From NCBI GenBank assembly GCA_035578175.1, contig JAQMRL010000043.1, positions 62,001 to 126,000 of the forward strand: a DNA stretch of 64,000 bases, read 5' to 3'. The notes under the pieces were generated by a model. The model was not told the origin of the DNA. It saw only the letters and a program-made list of their open reading frames with translations, and made no database searches. Position numbers and translations under genes: made by a program. This stretch comes from Catonia carolina. Lineage: Eukaryota; Arthropoda; Insecta; Hemiptera; Achilidae. Below are positions 17,145 through 27,736 of this stretch, one piece after another (the first letter of the stretch is position 1; each line of letters opens with the position of its first letter).

Positions 17145-19817
17145 ATGGGTTTCCGTCTCCTTACGTGGAATGGCAACGGCATCAGCAGACAACGTAACGA
17201 CTTACTCAGACTACTGATCGACTACGACATCGACATAGCTCTACTTCAAGAAACTCACTTCCTTCCTAACACGCGATTCAAATTGTCCCCCTACATAGTC
17301 TACCGTACTGACCGCCCTCCCTCTGATGCTGGCCGAACATCAGGAGGTGTGGCTATTCTTATTCACAAAAGGCACTTCCACAACCTTCTAGATACGCCCC
17401 CTATTCCAACTCTAGAACATATCTCTGTCTCCGTCCCCTTGTTCTCGCGACCTATCACGTTCACCTCAGTCTACCGCCCACACGCCTCTTCTGGTTATCA
17501 CCCCAAAGCCCTTACCACACTATTCACCCAGCAGCAACCTGTGTTTGCGGCTGGGGACTGGAATAGTAAACATACCGACTTCGGCTGCCGAACGACGAAC
17601 CAAGCTGGTGCTCAACTCCATGCTTTTATAGCACAGTCTCCACTGCCTTTGGCCCTTCACGTGCCTGACGCTCCGACTAGGGTACCCCCTGTTACTACCC
17701 AACTACCCGACATTCTCGATTACGCTATTTCAGTTGACTTCCTCTCTGTCCCTGACATCTCAGTACTACCCGAGTTAAATTCCGATCATCTGCCGGTTCT
17801 CTATACATTTACATCCCCAACAGTTCGCACTCCTGACCCGGCAGACAGGCTCATTGTCTCATGGTCCTCCTTCTACGCCTCGGTTACCACCTCGCTCCCA
17901 CCCGAACCCCCAGCTATTACCACGGTAACCGAGCTCGAATCTCATCTAGACTCGCTCACTTCTCTTCTCTCGGATTCTATTCGACAAAATTCCCACCCAC
18001 GCCCACCTCGCACTAGGTCGTCCCTTCCACCGGTAGTTAAACGTGCAATAGCCGATAGACGGCGGTTCCGACGGCTCTGGCAACGCACAAGGGATCCCCA
18101 CCATCGGGACCAGTTCAACTGTGCTGCTGCCAGATGCAGAATGCTACTCGATGACTTGAGAAACAGTCGCTGGGAGGACTACCTCCGCCGAGTAGCTGAC
18201 AACGGTAAGCCATGGGAGGCTGCGCGCCGCCTGATCTCCACCCAACGAAAATTTCACCCGCTGAAAACGTCGACAGGACTGACGTACTCAGCACAGGCGG
18301 TCGTTGACACCTTTGCTTCGCACTTCCAACAACACTTTACTTCCCCTCCACCAGTCTACCACGACCAAGACGAACTCATTCATGATGAAGTCTTATCTGC
18401 TCTTTCTGATCCTACTCCCTGCCACATGGAACCCTTCACGGAGGACGAAGTCACCTCCGTCATCTCTTCAATAGTCCCACGCAAGGCCCCTGGTCCCGAC
18501 TGCGTCTCCGGGTACGCCATTCTCAATTCACCGCCGACACTCAAACTTCACCTATTAGCAATTTTCAATGCAGTACTAGCGCTGCAGCACTTCCCCTCTT
18601 CATGGAAAATTTCCAAAGTTATCACCATTCTAAAGCCCCGCAAACCCCCTACCGACCCCGACAGTTATAGGCCTATCTCACTCCTGCCCATTTTATCTAA
18701 GTTATTCGAGCGACTTCTTCTACCGCGTTTACGTCCTACAGTAGAATCTGTAGTTCCCCCAGAACAATTTGGTTTTCGTCGAGGACACTCCACGACCACC
18801 CAACTCCTCCGCATCGTAACGGCACTAGTGGATGCCAAAAATGCTCACCTCCATACCACGGCCGTGCTGCTCGACTTTAGAGCGGCATTTGATCGTGTGT
18901 GGCATGTGGGCCTCTTGTTCAAGCTAGCTCAATTCTTTCCTCCGTCTACAGTTCGACTACTTCACTCCTACCTGACCGGCAGACAGTTCCAAGTCACTGC
19001 CTCTACCCCTCAGTTCCACTCGGTCAAATCACAACTGACCCCATCAGCCGCAGGTGTACCACAGGGCTCGGTCCTTGGGCCCATTCTCTACCTATTCTAC
19101 ACCTTCGATTTCCCAGTTATGAATTCTGTTAAATTCGGACTGTTTGCCGACGACGCGATATTGTTCCGTCCCAGCAGATCCCTCCAATTTAATTGCAAAA
19201 CGCTTCAAGATCAGCTCATACTTACCACTACCTGGTGTCGTATCTGGAGACTGACGCTCAACCCTAGCAAGTGCGAAGCTATCCACTTCTCCGCTAAACG
19301 GCCCCCTCCTCCTCTACGTTTAGACGGAGAACTACTCCCATGGAAAGACAGTGTCAGGTACCTTGGGGTTACACTGGATAAGAGACTGTCGCTGCGGCAG
19401 CACATCAACGATAAACTTTTCATGGGTAGGGTTTTAACCGCCACACTTATCCCGTTACTCCGTTCCGACGCTTACTCGACTAAATTAAAACTTCTAATAT
19501 TTTCCTCGATATTACGCCCCTTCTTTCTATACGGGTCGCCGGTTTGGTGGCCCTTCCTCACTAAACGTAGCAAGACACGTTCCTCCGCCTTTCAGAACAA
19601 AGTCCTCCGACTAATCACCGGATTTCACTATTATATTCCTAACCGAACGATACACGAACACCTACTCTTTCCCACCATGGAGGACTTTATACGTAACACT
19701 TCCAACAGGCTACACGACGATGCGAGGGCCCACGGTCCTCAAATTATACGAGACTTGTACACGACTCCACATCCTCCCGAACGAACTAGGCCGTTACCGT
19801 TCCACGACTATGTCTAA
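17145..19817 (+). CDS. ORF2 of element C-1: endonuclease-reverse transcriptase
   Basis: 890 aa. Endonuclease: WNGNG 8-12, catalytic Glu36 in LLQETH, GDWN 137-140, SDH 213-215. RT: YRPISLLPILSKLFE 508-522, motif A Asp577 in LLDFRAAFD, GVPQGS 637-642, FADD 667-670. A C-terminal thumb-like region follows, with RYLGVTLD and LYGSPVWWP. The start immediately follows the ORF1 stop (TAAATG); lineages A, B, D and E use TAATG. No defects seen. Confidence 0.95.
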   Translation: MGFRLLTWNGNGISRQRNDLLRLLIDYDIDIALLQETHFLPNTRFKLSPYIVYRTDRPPSDAGRTSGGVAILIHKRHFHNLLDTPPIPTLEHISVSVPLFSRPITFTSVYRPHASSGYHPKALTTLFTQQQPVFAAGDWNSKHTDFGCRTTNQAGAQLHAFIAQSPLPLALHVPDAPTRVPPVTTQLPDILDYAISVDFLSVPDISVLPELNSDHLPVLYTFTSPTVRTPDPADRLIVSWSSFYASVTTSLPPEPPAITTVTELESHLDSLTSLLSDSIRQNSHPRPPRTRSSLPPVVKRAIADRRRFRRLWQRTRDPHHRDQFNCAAARCRMLLDDLRNSRWEDYLRRVADNGKPWEAARRLISTQRKFHPLKTSTGLTYSAQAVVDTFASHFQQHFTSPPPVYHDQDELIHDEVLSALSDPTPCHMEPFTEDEVTSVISSIVPRKAPGPDCVSGYAILNSPPTLKLHLLAIFNAVLALQHFPSSWKISKVITILKPRKPPTDPDSYRPISLLPILSKLFERLLLPRLRPTVESVVPPEQFGFRRGHSTTTQLLRIVTALVDAKNAHLHTTAVLLDFRAAFDRVWHVGLLFKLAQFFPPSTVRLLHSYLTGRQFQVTASTPQFHSVKSQLTPSAAGVPQGSVLGPILYLFYTFDFPVMNSVKFGLFADDAILFRPSRSLQFNCKTLQDQLILTTTWCRIWRLTLNPSKCEAIHFSAKRPPPPLRLDGELLPWKDSVRYLGVTLDKRLSLRQHINDKLFMGRVLTATLIPLLRSDAYSTKLKLLIFSSILRPFFLYGSPVWWPFLTKRSKTRSSAFQNKVLRLITGFHYYIPNRTIHEHLLFPTMEDFIRNTSNRLHDDARAHGPQIIRDLYTTPHPPERTRPLPFHDYV

Positions 19818-20276
19818 TAGATATGTATAACACGACTCTCCCAGTACGTCCCCTACCTAAGTTGGTTGGTTTAAATCCCCGCTTAAATTCGCATAATCAT
19901 ACTCTAAAAGAGCCGACACCTACACTGTAAAATAAAAACAAAGGCCACTAAAGCACAAGAGCCGATAAATACACACAATACTTAAGGCCAATGATTATGC
20001 CTCCCCAACCGTCTAAATTATGAATCCCCTCGTACGACTACCCACACTTTTATTACCTATCCACATGTTACGCGCTAGTGCCCTCCGGTCCAAAGCCACA
20101 CACATACTAAAAGGTTCGCTTAAAAACTAATAATAAATTCTAACTATTTACTGAACCATCTTACACTTCCCTAGCCCACTACATTAAAAACTCTAATAAC
20201 ACTTAAAATTCTAATCATATATAAAACTCCCCTGTTTCTACCCGAGGTTGTATTAATCTGTAAATTTGTTCCCCGA

Positions 20277-20306
20277 GCGATCAGGTGTTCCTTAACACGG
20301 TATCGC
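20277..20306 (+). other. Conserved two-stem RNA hairpin, element C-1
   Basis: Outer stem GCGAT/ATCGC, internal loop CAG/GGT, inner stem GTGTT/AACAC, loop CCTT. It starts 71 nt from the tail end and matches the structure in A, B, D and E by pairing, not by identical sequence. Confidence 0.8.
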
Positions 20307-20406
20307 CAACACTTAGCCATAGAGCTACCTCAACCCGAACCGAACCGAGTTCGCCTCACTCCACGTTCGACACTAGCGACGAGCAGCAGCAAGCAACCAA
20401 CCGACC

Positions 20407-20778
20407 ATGCCACCGAAAACCAGCGGTAAAGCAGCGAAGAAGGCGGGCAAGGCTCAGAAGAACATAGCCAAGGGCGATAAGAAGAAGAAGCGCAAGAGGA
20501 AGGAAAGCTACGCCGTGTACATCTACAAGGTGTTGAAGCAAGTCCACCCGGACACGGGAATCTCTTCGAAGGCGATGAGCATCATGAACAGTTTTGTCAA
20601 CGACATATTCGAGCGCATCGCCGCCGAAGCTTCCCGGCTCGCCCACTACAACAAGCGGTCGACGATCACCAGCAGGGAGATCCAGACCGCCGTACGTCTC
20701 CTTCTGCCCGGTGAATTGGCCAAGCACGCCGTAAGCGAGGGCACCAAGGCCGTCACAAAGTACACCAGCTCCAAGTAA
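20407..20778 (+). CDS. H2B: Histone H2B, unit 1
   Basis: 123 aa. Lys-rich N-terminal tail ([18 protein letters not shown]), then the histone fold with [17 protein letters not shown], and the H2B C-terminal helix ending AVTKYTSSK. The protein is identical in all three copies. The leader is 58 nt from the C-1 tail; its native TATA-like box is now 4.8 kb upstream. Confidence 0.99.
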   Translation: MPPKTSGKAAKKAGKAQKNIAKGDKKKKRKRKESYAVYIYKVLKQVHPDTGISSKAMSIMNSFVNDIFERIAAEASRLAHYNKRSTITSREIQTAVRLLLPGELAKHAVSEGTKAVTKYTSSK

Positions 20779-20827
20779 GAGCTCGGTGCTGCCGACGGTC
20801 TCGCGTGCACCGCGCTAATAATAAAAC

Positions 20828-20843
20828 GGCCCTTTTCAGGGCC
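20828..20843 (+). terminator. Histone 3' stem-loop of H2B, unit 1
   Basis: GGCCCT-TTTC-AGGGCC followed by ACCAAAC, with AGGTT 17 nt downstream. Confidence 0.97.
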
Positions 20844-22895
20844 ACCAAACATTTACGCTAAGGTTGTCTGTCGGAAGATGTATTAATTTTTCCTCTCGTT
20901 CATCCCGTACCGCAATATAACAATGATACGCGCGAAACGTAAGTGCGTACATATTTAAATTTTTCCAAATGCATAATGGCAGAGTGAAACAATTCTCGCC
21001 TGTTATTCGTTTATTTACACACCTCCCACCGATACGCCCGTCAACCGTCTTATTGTATGTACTATTGCGGTAAGCGTTGTTTGTTCAATTTTTAATGAAG
21101 CCGGCAATTTAAGTTGAAATCTTTACAGATAGCGGCGTACTTGTGAAATATCCGGCAACACATTAAAAACAAATGAAATGGAAAGTCCCAGTTGTAATAT
21201 AGTATAATATATCTTCATTAATAATGATCAGTGATCAACAGTACTATTGTCAGTTTTGTTTCATTTTAATTTTTTTTTTTTTTTTCTTCTCTTTCTTTAA
21301 ATGCAGACGGTAGGAGGTCAGCAGCGAGTGGAAAAGTACGCTTATCATCACCATGCCGAGCTCCGTGAAAACAACATATTTCATTCACCGCATGGCCCGT
21401 CCGGGTGTACAATGTAATTCGTTACTATCAGGTCGGATAACTGTTATCAGTGTCTTTTACACCTGCACCTCTATTGTTCTTAAACGATTCAGTAATTAAC
21501 GTAACTGTTTGTTTGTTTGTTTGTTTGTTTGTTTGTTTGTTTGTTTGTTTGTTTGTTTGTTTGTTTGTTTGTTTGTTTGTTTGTTTGTTTGTTTGTTTGT
21601 TTGTTTGTTTGTTTGTTTGTTTGTTTCAGCCAGCCCTGCAACGAACGGATCGAGTGTAAATAATTTTACACACCACCTGTCCGTTATGGGCGGCAGGAAT
21701 AATTTCATTGTTAACACGGAAATGCAGTAGCCAGTCGATTGGAAAATGCGAAATACTACAAAACATTTATGTATAGTTGATGAAATGAAATATTTTTTTT
21801 AACGACGTTCTGATACCTCGAACGCTGAAGTGTGTTGAACGGTGATCGTTACAGAATCGTTGTTGTGGATGACCTGGTAAATGGAATTATTGTTCACGGG
21901 GTGAACCGACAACCAAGAATTTACTTTAATAAACCGAAAATTTATATTTCATAACTTTGTACAGTAATTCGGAGGTATACGAGTAGGAACTTTGCAAATA
22001 TCTAACCGAATGTATTGAAATTACGACCTTTATCGGTTACTATCTTGTCCCCCTTCATGTTTGTTCGTTTCTCCTATATTGTTACATTTTTCTCAATACA
22101 TTGGCGCGAGAGAAAATCATGCGATTTTTTTTTTTTTTTTCTTTCAAAAACACGGTAAAATGAAAATAAACGGCGGCTACAATCGTTGCCGGTCGTTTGT
22201 ACAGGTGAAATGTTGTCATTTAACGGTAGACCGCTGGCCGAACGACTGCGCGCGCTGTTGCACGGCCGGGCGTTTTCTGCCGCCGCTACTGTTTTCCCGC
22301 ACGTTTACCATTAAAGGTGACTTACGGTAAACGAATTCGCCGCCGTAAGTTGTACGAGCCGATCGGCAGAGGTTTACAAGCCGTGCCGACCGTTACGGCC
22401 GTATGACGGCGAGCATTACGGACGGCGTACTTTCACTGTCGCCTATTCACCGGGAAAAATTAATGTGCGAGCGAAAAATTCGCGGCGCGTTCGCGCCCGA
22501 CCGTCGCAGCAGACGTATACGTCACGGCCGGTAACGGATTTCCGCCCGATTTCGGCACGGCTCAAGCGCTGGGGTGAATTTATCGCGGTCCGGGCAGGCC
22601 GAGACGGCACTTGTTGGAGGTTCGCGAGCAGTTTTCGGTCCGGCGAAATCGCCGTGCGCTTCGAACGGTGGCGCGACACACAGCCGGCGGTGTGTTGTCG
22701 AGGCAGGAAAAGCGAGACCGGCGAAAAATTGAAAGGGGGCCGAAAAATAGACGCCCGAACGAACCGTGTAAGCACGATTCTGAGCCGGCCGAGCGACGGC
22801 TAAGTCGTTGCTTCCTTTAAAGTCCGCCACTATAACGTATAATTACGTGTTTTTGTCGCAGCGCCTATAACCTCTCCGTACACCGGCAAGAGAAC
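20844..22895. promoter_or_regulatory. H2B-H1 spacer and H1 upstream region, unit 1
   Basis: Two parts. The left half is AT-rich, with a GTTT microsatellite at 21506-21626 and T-tracts near 21270 and 22125. The right part (about 22170-22800) turns GC-rich and CpG-rich. The H1 core promoter probably lies near 22815-22870 (TATAACGTATAATT, GTGTTTTTG, CCTATAACC). ORF-like stretches here lack any recognisable protein feature. Confidence 0.55.
21506..21626. repeat. GTTT tetranucleotide microsatellite, unit 1
   Basis: 121 bp of near-perfect GTTT repeats (about 30 copies). Units 2 and 3 have 133 and 105 bp; the differences are multiples of four, as expected from slippage. Confidence 0.97.
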
Positions 22896-23546
22896 ATGTC
22901 AGACAGCGCAGCATCAGCAGCTACTCCGGCCGCAGCAGTGGCGTCGACGCCGGCGAAGGCCGCGCCTGGGAAGAAGGCCGGCTCTAAATCGTCGGCGGCG
23001 GCCAGCAAGAAGCCGAGATCGAAGCCAGCACACCCGCCGACCGCCGATATGGTGAACGCAGCGATCGCCGGCCTGAAAGAGCGAGGCGGCTCTTCACTGC
23101 AGGCGATCAAGAAGTACATCGCGGCCAACTACAAGGTGGACGCCGAGAAATTGGCCCCGTTCATAAAGAAGTACCTCAAGTCGGCAGTCGCGTCGGGCGC
23201 TCTCACCCAGCCGAAAGGCAAGGGTGCGTCCGGCTCGTTCAAGATCAGCGTGAAAGGCGAAGGCAAGACCGGCGGAAGCGCTCCCGCTAAGAAGAAGCCG
23301 TCGTCGGCCGCGCCTAAGACCAAGGCAGCAGCGAAGAAACCCGCAGCGTCCGGCAAATCGAAGGCAGCCGCTGCTGGGAAGAAGCAGGCGGCCGCCGTAT
23401 CGGCTCCGAAGAAGGCCAAGTCCCCGTCGAAGGCGAAGAAAGTTTCTAAACCGCCGACCAAGAAACCTAAATCGCCCAAACCGAAGAAGGCAGCGGTGAA
23501 GAAAGCCAAGTCGCCCAAGAAGGCAGCGGCCGGCAAGAAGAAGTAA
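22896..23546 (+). CDS. H1: Linker histone H1, unit 1
   Basis: 216 aa. Ala/Pro/Lys-rich N-tail (1-43). Globular winged-helix domain about 44-118 ([49 protein letters not shown]). Long Lys/Ala C-tail with KSPKK-type CDK sites and a KKAAAGKKK end. The full form contains SPSKAK near residue 179, missing in unit 2. No transposon at its promoter. Confidence 0.98.
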   Translation: MSDSAASAATPAAAVASTPAKAAPGKKAGSKSSAAASKKPRSKPAHPPTADMVNAAIAGLKERGGSSLQAIKKYIAANYKVDAEKLAPFIKKYLKSAVASGALTQPKGKGASGSFKISVKGEGKTGGSAPAKKKPSSAAPKTKAAAKKPAASGKSKAAAAGKKQAAAVSAPKKAKSPSKAKKVSKPPTKKPKSPKPKKAAVKKAKSPKKAAAGKKK

Positions 23547-23587
23547 ACGTTGTTAACACACGCTTGTTCTTCTAGCCACCAACAAAT

Positions 23588-23603
23588 GGCCCTTTTCAGG
23601 GCC
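23588..23603 (+). terminator. Histone 3' stem-loop of H1, unit 1
   Basis: GGCCCT-TTTC-AGGGCC followed by GCCAAAT, with AGGTT 18 nt downstream. This shows H1 is also a replication-dependent gene. Confidence 0.96.
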
Positions 23604-24187
23604 GCCAAATGTTTTTTAGTAAGGTTTTTATTGAAAATATTACAAGTTGTTGTGAACGGTTTATTATACGATGATGATCGGCCGGGCCCGAACGGTTGGT
23701 TAGCACTTAGGCGGAGGGCGGTAATTTGATTTTTGCTTTTAATATTTGCCTTCCTCACTTAAGAAAGTTAACTTATTTAAAACAAACAAACCGATGCGAC
23801 TGTATTTTTTTTTTGTCTGTTTGTTTATTCCCTTTTTTTACGTACTTTTAGCGGTTATTACGCACACAAATACATTTCAATTGTTTTTTTTTTTTTTTAA
23901 TAGGTTTATAACTACAATTGCCTTCCTCACATACTAACGGACGAAGAAGAAGAAGGGGAAAATGGACGAAGTTTTGTACGTAGTCGCTGCGATCGTCATG
24001 AATACGACACGCTATGCGAGTTGCTTGCGCTGTACCATTGCCTCCCTCACATTACAATTTGAAAATTAAAAAAAAAAAAAAAAATCGTACTACATATTTA
24101 AAAGGAAAAGGAAAATTTAGCGGTAAGGTAAGGATCGAACAACACCAACCAACCATCCAGCTTGTAAAACCTCGATTGAATTTTTGT
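23604..24187. other. H1-H3 convergent spacer, unit 1
   Basis: AT-rich, with three T- or A-tracts (near 23805, 23884, 24068) and three copies of a CCTCCCTCAC/CCTTCCTCAC motif (23749, 23921, 24042). No gene seen. Confidence 0.75.
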
Positions 24188-24203
24188 GGCCCTGAAAAGG
24201 GCC
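24188..24203 (-). terminator. Histone 3' stem-loop of H3, unit 1
   Basis: Minus-strand GGCCCT-TTTC-AGGGCC followed by ACAAAAA, with AGGTT 15 nt downstream. Confidence 0.96.
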
Positions 24204-24248
24204 GTTTCAGTTGTGTTCTCACGCGGTGGTAGGTAGCAGCAGGGTTGC

Positions 24249-24668
<420 letters not shown>

Positions 24669-24756
24669 TCAGCTAGTAGTAGTCCGCTCCGTTCGGTTCG
24701 GGGTTCGGATTACAAGTGCCGCGCCACTGAAACTGAAACTGATAGAAGATATTTAG

Positions 24757-24786
24757 ACGATTTCGTGGGGAATACCACCTGATCGT
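24757..24786 (-). other. Conserved two-stem RNA hairpin, element D
   Basis: Sense: outer stem ACGAT/ATCGT, internal loop CAG/GAA, inner stem GTGG/CCAC, loop TATTCC. The stems match element A while the loops have diverged. Confidence 0.8.
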
Positions 24787-25054
24787 TCGAAGCGATGTGA
24801 CGGGGCTGGGTTTCTTCTAAGAAATAATACTGAGGGGTAGTTATGGGGAGAAAATTTAGTTTCAGGATCAGCGTAAGTTGGTTTTGGGAGTTGAGTCCAA
24901 TATATATATCAATTATAAAATCAATATATATATTACGAAGTAGTTGCCGTGTTTTTCATAATATTAAATTAATAATATCACAAAAAATTGGCAGGGCGGG
25001 CAGAGCTAGCGTTGATATATATAATTATATGTTCAACTGACTGAAAGTCGCGTT

Positions 25055-27736
25055 TTACAAATAGTCATGGAATGGCAAAGTGCGAGCTGACTCCAGCGGA
25101 TGCGGTCTGGTGTAGATTGACCGGATGGCTTCGATGTTCGAGTTCTTGCCTGCGTCGTGGAGATTTCTCGACGTGCAGTGGATGTAGTCCTGTAGGGAGG
25201 GAAAGAGTAGGTGGTCTTGTACTAGGGTGTTGGGTATTTTGTAATGGAAGTTTGCTATTAAGCGGAGGATTCTGTTATGAAAGGAGAAGAAGGATTTCTG
25301 GTGGGTTTTTGCTAAGAGGGGCCACCAGACCGGTGACCCGTATAGTAGGAAGGAGCGGATTATTGCTGAGTAAATGAGGAGTTTTACGGAGGTTTGTAAA
25401 GTTTTGGCGCGAAGGATGGGGGTAAGTTTGGACAGGAGAATTCTGCCCTTACGGATTTTGTCGGTGGCGTGGTGACTGAAGTTGAGGTGTCTGTCCAGGG
25501 TGACCCCTAGGTACTTGACGCGGGGCGCCCAGTCCAGTTGGTGGCCGTTGATGGTGAGAGGAGTCGGTTGGGCTGTCTTCCTGGTGAAGTTGATTGCCTC
25601 GCATTTTTGGGGATTCAAGGAGAGTTTCCATAGGTTGCACCAGTGGGATATGGAGTCTAGTTGCTCCTGGAGACGGGATCGGTTTAGTCGTAGGGCTCGA
25701 CTATGTCGGTAGAGTATTATGTCGTCTGCGTAAATTCCTACCTTTATTGAAGGAAGGACAGGAAAGTCGTTTGCGTATATTAGGTACAGGATTGGGCCGA
25801 GGACAGACCCTTGTGGGACGCCTGCGTGGACGGGTTTGGTCGTGGAGGTGATGGTTTTGTAGTAACGTGAGGGCGAAGAAACGTAAAAGGATCTGTTCGT
25901 CAGGTAAGAGTTTAGTAGTCGGACTATGGACGGTGGGAAGATGAGGGAAAGTTTGTAAAGTAGCCCCAAGTGCCATACCCTGTCGAACGCTGCCTGAAAA
26001 TCAAGCAGCACCGCCGTGGTATGATTCTTGAGGTTCGTAGCGTCTAGGATGTCTGTAACTACACGAAGCAGTTGGTAGGTGGTGGATCGGTTTTGTCGGA
26101 ACCCAAACTGTTCCGAGCGGAGTATAGGATCAATTGTAAGGAGGAGCCTAGGAAGGAGCAGTTTTTCAAAAAGTTTTGAAAGTATAGGCGTTAAGGAGAT
26201 TGGGCGGTAACTGGAGGGTTCTGAAGGCGGTTTGAAGGGTTTGGGAATAACTATAATTTTGGAGTGTTTCCAGGCGGAAGGGAAGTGCTGCAAGGCAAGG
26301 ATGCCGTTAAAAATATGTAGTAGGTGGGTTTTTAATTGAGTGGGGGAATTTAGGATTGCCCTTCCAGTGATGTTGTCCGGGCCGGGAGCTTTTTTGGGGT
26401 TGATTGATTGGATTACTGTGGAGATGTCCTCGTCAGAAAAGGGTTCTAGATTTAGAGGGGTTGGGTCTTGGAGGGTGTCGGTGACCGTCTCGGTTACATG
26501 TTCGTCGTGTATTGGATCGGCGGGGGTAAGGTTTGTCTGGAAATGGGATTGAAAATGCGAGGCGAAGACTTCCACGATGTTCTTTGCGGAATACGTGAGT
26601 CCGTCGGGTGTGTTGAGGGGGTGACTGGTACGGGTTTGTCGTAGTAGATGCCTGGTGGCTTCCCAGTATTTGTTTTTATCTTGCAGGTCCGTTAAGTACT
26701 CCTCCCAGTGCCTGTTACGGAACTGACCGAGGAGGAGCTTACATCTGGCCGCCGCTCGATTGTAGAGAGCTCGATGCCGAGGGTCCCTGGTGAGCTGCCA
26801 CAATCTTCTGCTTCGTCGTCTGTCGCTGATTGCGGCTTTGATGTTAGGTGGGAGGCTGGATCGGGTTTTTGGGGGAGGTCTGTATGTCGATTGGGTAATA
26901 CTTTTTTGGATAATGTCAGTTATAAGGGAAACATGACTGTCGAGGAGGTCGGGAGTGGTTAACGAAGGAGTGTCGTGAGGGAGGGAGTCAGAGACTAGTT
27001 TATGGTAGGTGGACCAGTCGATTTTATCAGTAGGGGTTGGGTGATTGATAAGTGAAGTGGGGGTTTGAAAGTGAAAGATTACGGGGAGGTGATCGGAATC
27101 AAGGTCGTTGATGACTTGTATTTCTGGGAGGTAGGGGATGGAGTTCGAAATACCAAAGTCAAGGATATCGGGTGATTGATCTTGTACGGGTGGGATTCTC
27201 GTAGGGGAGTCAGGTATGTGTAGGGCGAGAGGGAGTTGGGAGTTTTCGAGGAAGGACAGGAGTTGTACTCCTGCGCCGTTCGTCGTCCTGCACCCGAAGT
27301 CTTCATGCTTGGAGTTCCAGTCACCCCCGGCGAAGACTGGCTGTTGATGGTTGAAGAGATCCGTAAGGGCTGTTGGGTGGTAGTAATTTTGTGTTCTGGT
27401 AGGGGGTCTATAGACAGAGATAAAAGTTATAGGGGAGGAACCAATGGGGACGGAAACCGCAATGGTTTCTAGCTGAGGGATGGGGGGTAGATCGAGGAGT
27501 GAGTGGGTGTGACGCTTATGTACCATAATCGCCACTCCACCCGGGGATCGGTTGTTCAAGGTAGGGCGGTCAGATCTATAAATTATGTAGGGAGACATTT
27601 TGAAGGAGTGTCGAGGGTGTAGGTGTGTTTCTTGTAGAAGAACTACATCCACATTGTGATCTAGTAGAAAGCGATGCAGATCGTTTCTATTCCGTAGAAC
27701 ACCATTTGCATTCCATGTAACTACTGTAAAGGTCAT
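25055..27736 (-). CDS. ORF2 of element D: endonuclease-reverse transcriptase
   Basis: 893 aa. Endonuclease: TWNANG near residue 7, LLQETH near 34, GGDWNSKH near 138, SDHLPV near 215. RT: YRPISLTPILSKLFE, AVLLDFQAAFDRVWH (Gln in place of the usual Lys/Arg after LLDF), AGVPQGSVLGP, and IYADD with YADD as in lineage A. C-terminal KYLGVTLD and LYGSPVWWP. Start coupled at TAATG (27736). No disabling change seen. Confidence 0.95.
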   Translation of the reverse strand: MTFTVVTWNANGVLRNRNDLHRFLLDHNVDVVLLQETHLHPRHSFKMSPYIIYRSDRPTLNNRSPGGVAIMVHKRHTHSLLDLPPIPQLETIAVSVPIGSSPITFISVYRPPTRTQNYYHPTALTDLFNHQQPVFAGGDWNSKHEDFGCRTTNGAGVQLLSFLENSQLPLALHIPDSPTRIPPVQDQSPDILDFGISNSIPYLPEIQVINDLDSDHLPVIFHFQTPTSLINHPTPTDKIDWSTYHKLVSDSLPHDTPSLTTPDLLDSHVSLITDIIQKSITQSTYRPPPKTRSSLPPNIKAAISDRRRSRRLWQLTRDPRHRALYNRAAARCKLLLGQFRNRHWEEYLTDLQDKNKYWEATRHLLRQTRTSHPLNTPDGLTYSAKNIVEVFASHFQSHFQTNLTPADPIHDEHVTETVTDTLQDPTPLNLEPFSDEDISTVIQSINPKKAPGPDNITGRAILNSPTQLKTHLLHIFNGILALQHFPSAWKHSKIIVIPKPFKPPSEPSSYRPISLTPILSKLFEKLLLPRLLLTIDPILRSEQFGFRQNRSTTYQLLRVVTDILDATNLKNHTTAVLLDFQAAFDRVWHLGLLYKLSLIFPPSIVRLLNSYLTNRSFYVSSPSRYYKTITSTTKPVHAGVPQGSVLGPILYLIYANDFPVLPSIKVGIYADDIILYRHSRALRLNRSRLQEQLDSISHWCNLWKLSLNPQKCEAINFTRKTAQPTPLTINGHQLDWAPRVKYLGVTLDRHLNFSHHATDKIRKGRILLSKLTPILRAKTLQTSVKLLIYSAIIRSFLLYGSPVWWPLLAKTHQKSFFSFHNRILRLIANFHYKIPNTLVQDHLLFPSLQDYIHCTSRNLHDAGKNSNIEAIRSIYTRPHPLESARTLPFHDYL

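Larger units (their letters stand above)
15602..20348 (+). mobile_element. Non-LTR retrotransposon, lineage C copy 1, at the H2B site
   Basis: Full-length element in the direction of H2B. Left flank accgaaagttc (15591-15601); right flank gttcgcctcactcc from 20349. The target duplication is only 4-5 bp (GTTC or AGTTC), shorter than at other copies. The tail is about three copies of a 5-nt unit (CCGAA). The 5' UTR (15602-15809) has several short inverted repeats, e.g. CTAGTG/CACTAG. Both ORFs are intact and abut as TAA-ATG. Confidence 0.92.

Noticed and set aside
20356..20727. 123-codon frame antisense to H2B
   Set aside because: Mirror of the H2B coding sequence.
21450..21730. Open frames reading FVCL or KQTN repeats
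   Set aside because: They are translations of the GTTT microsatellite.
22443..22830. Overlapping open frames on both strands upstream of H1
   Set aside because: They follow from the GC-rich, stop-poor promoter region; no protein features. Their conservation between units is explained by the identity of the whole spacer.
23129..23758. 209-codon frame antisense to H1
   Set aside because: Mirror of the Lys/Ala-rich H1 tail, giving a Phe/Ala-rich artefact.
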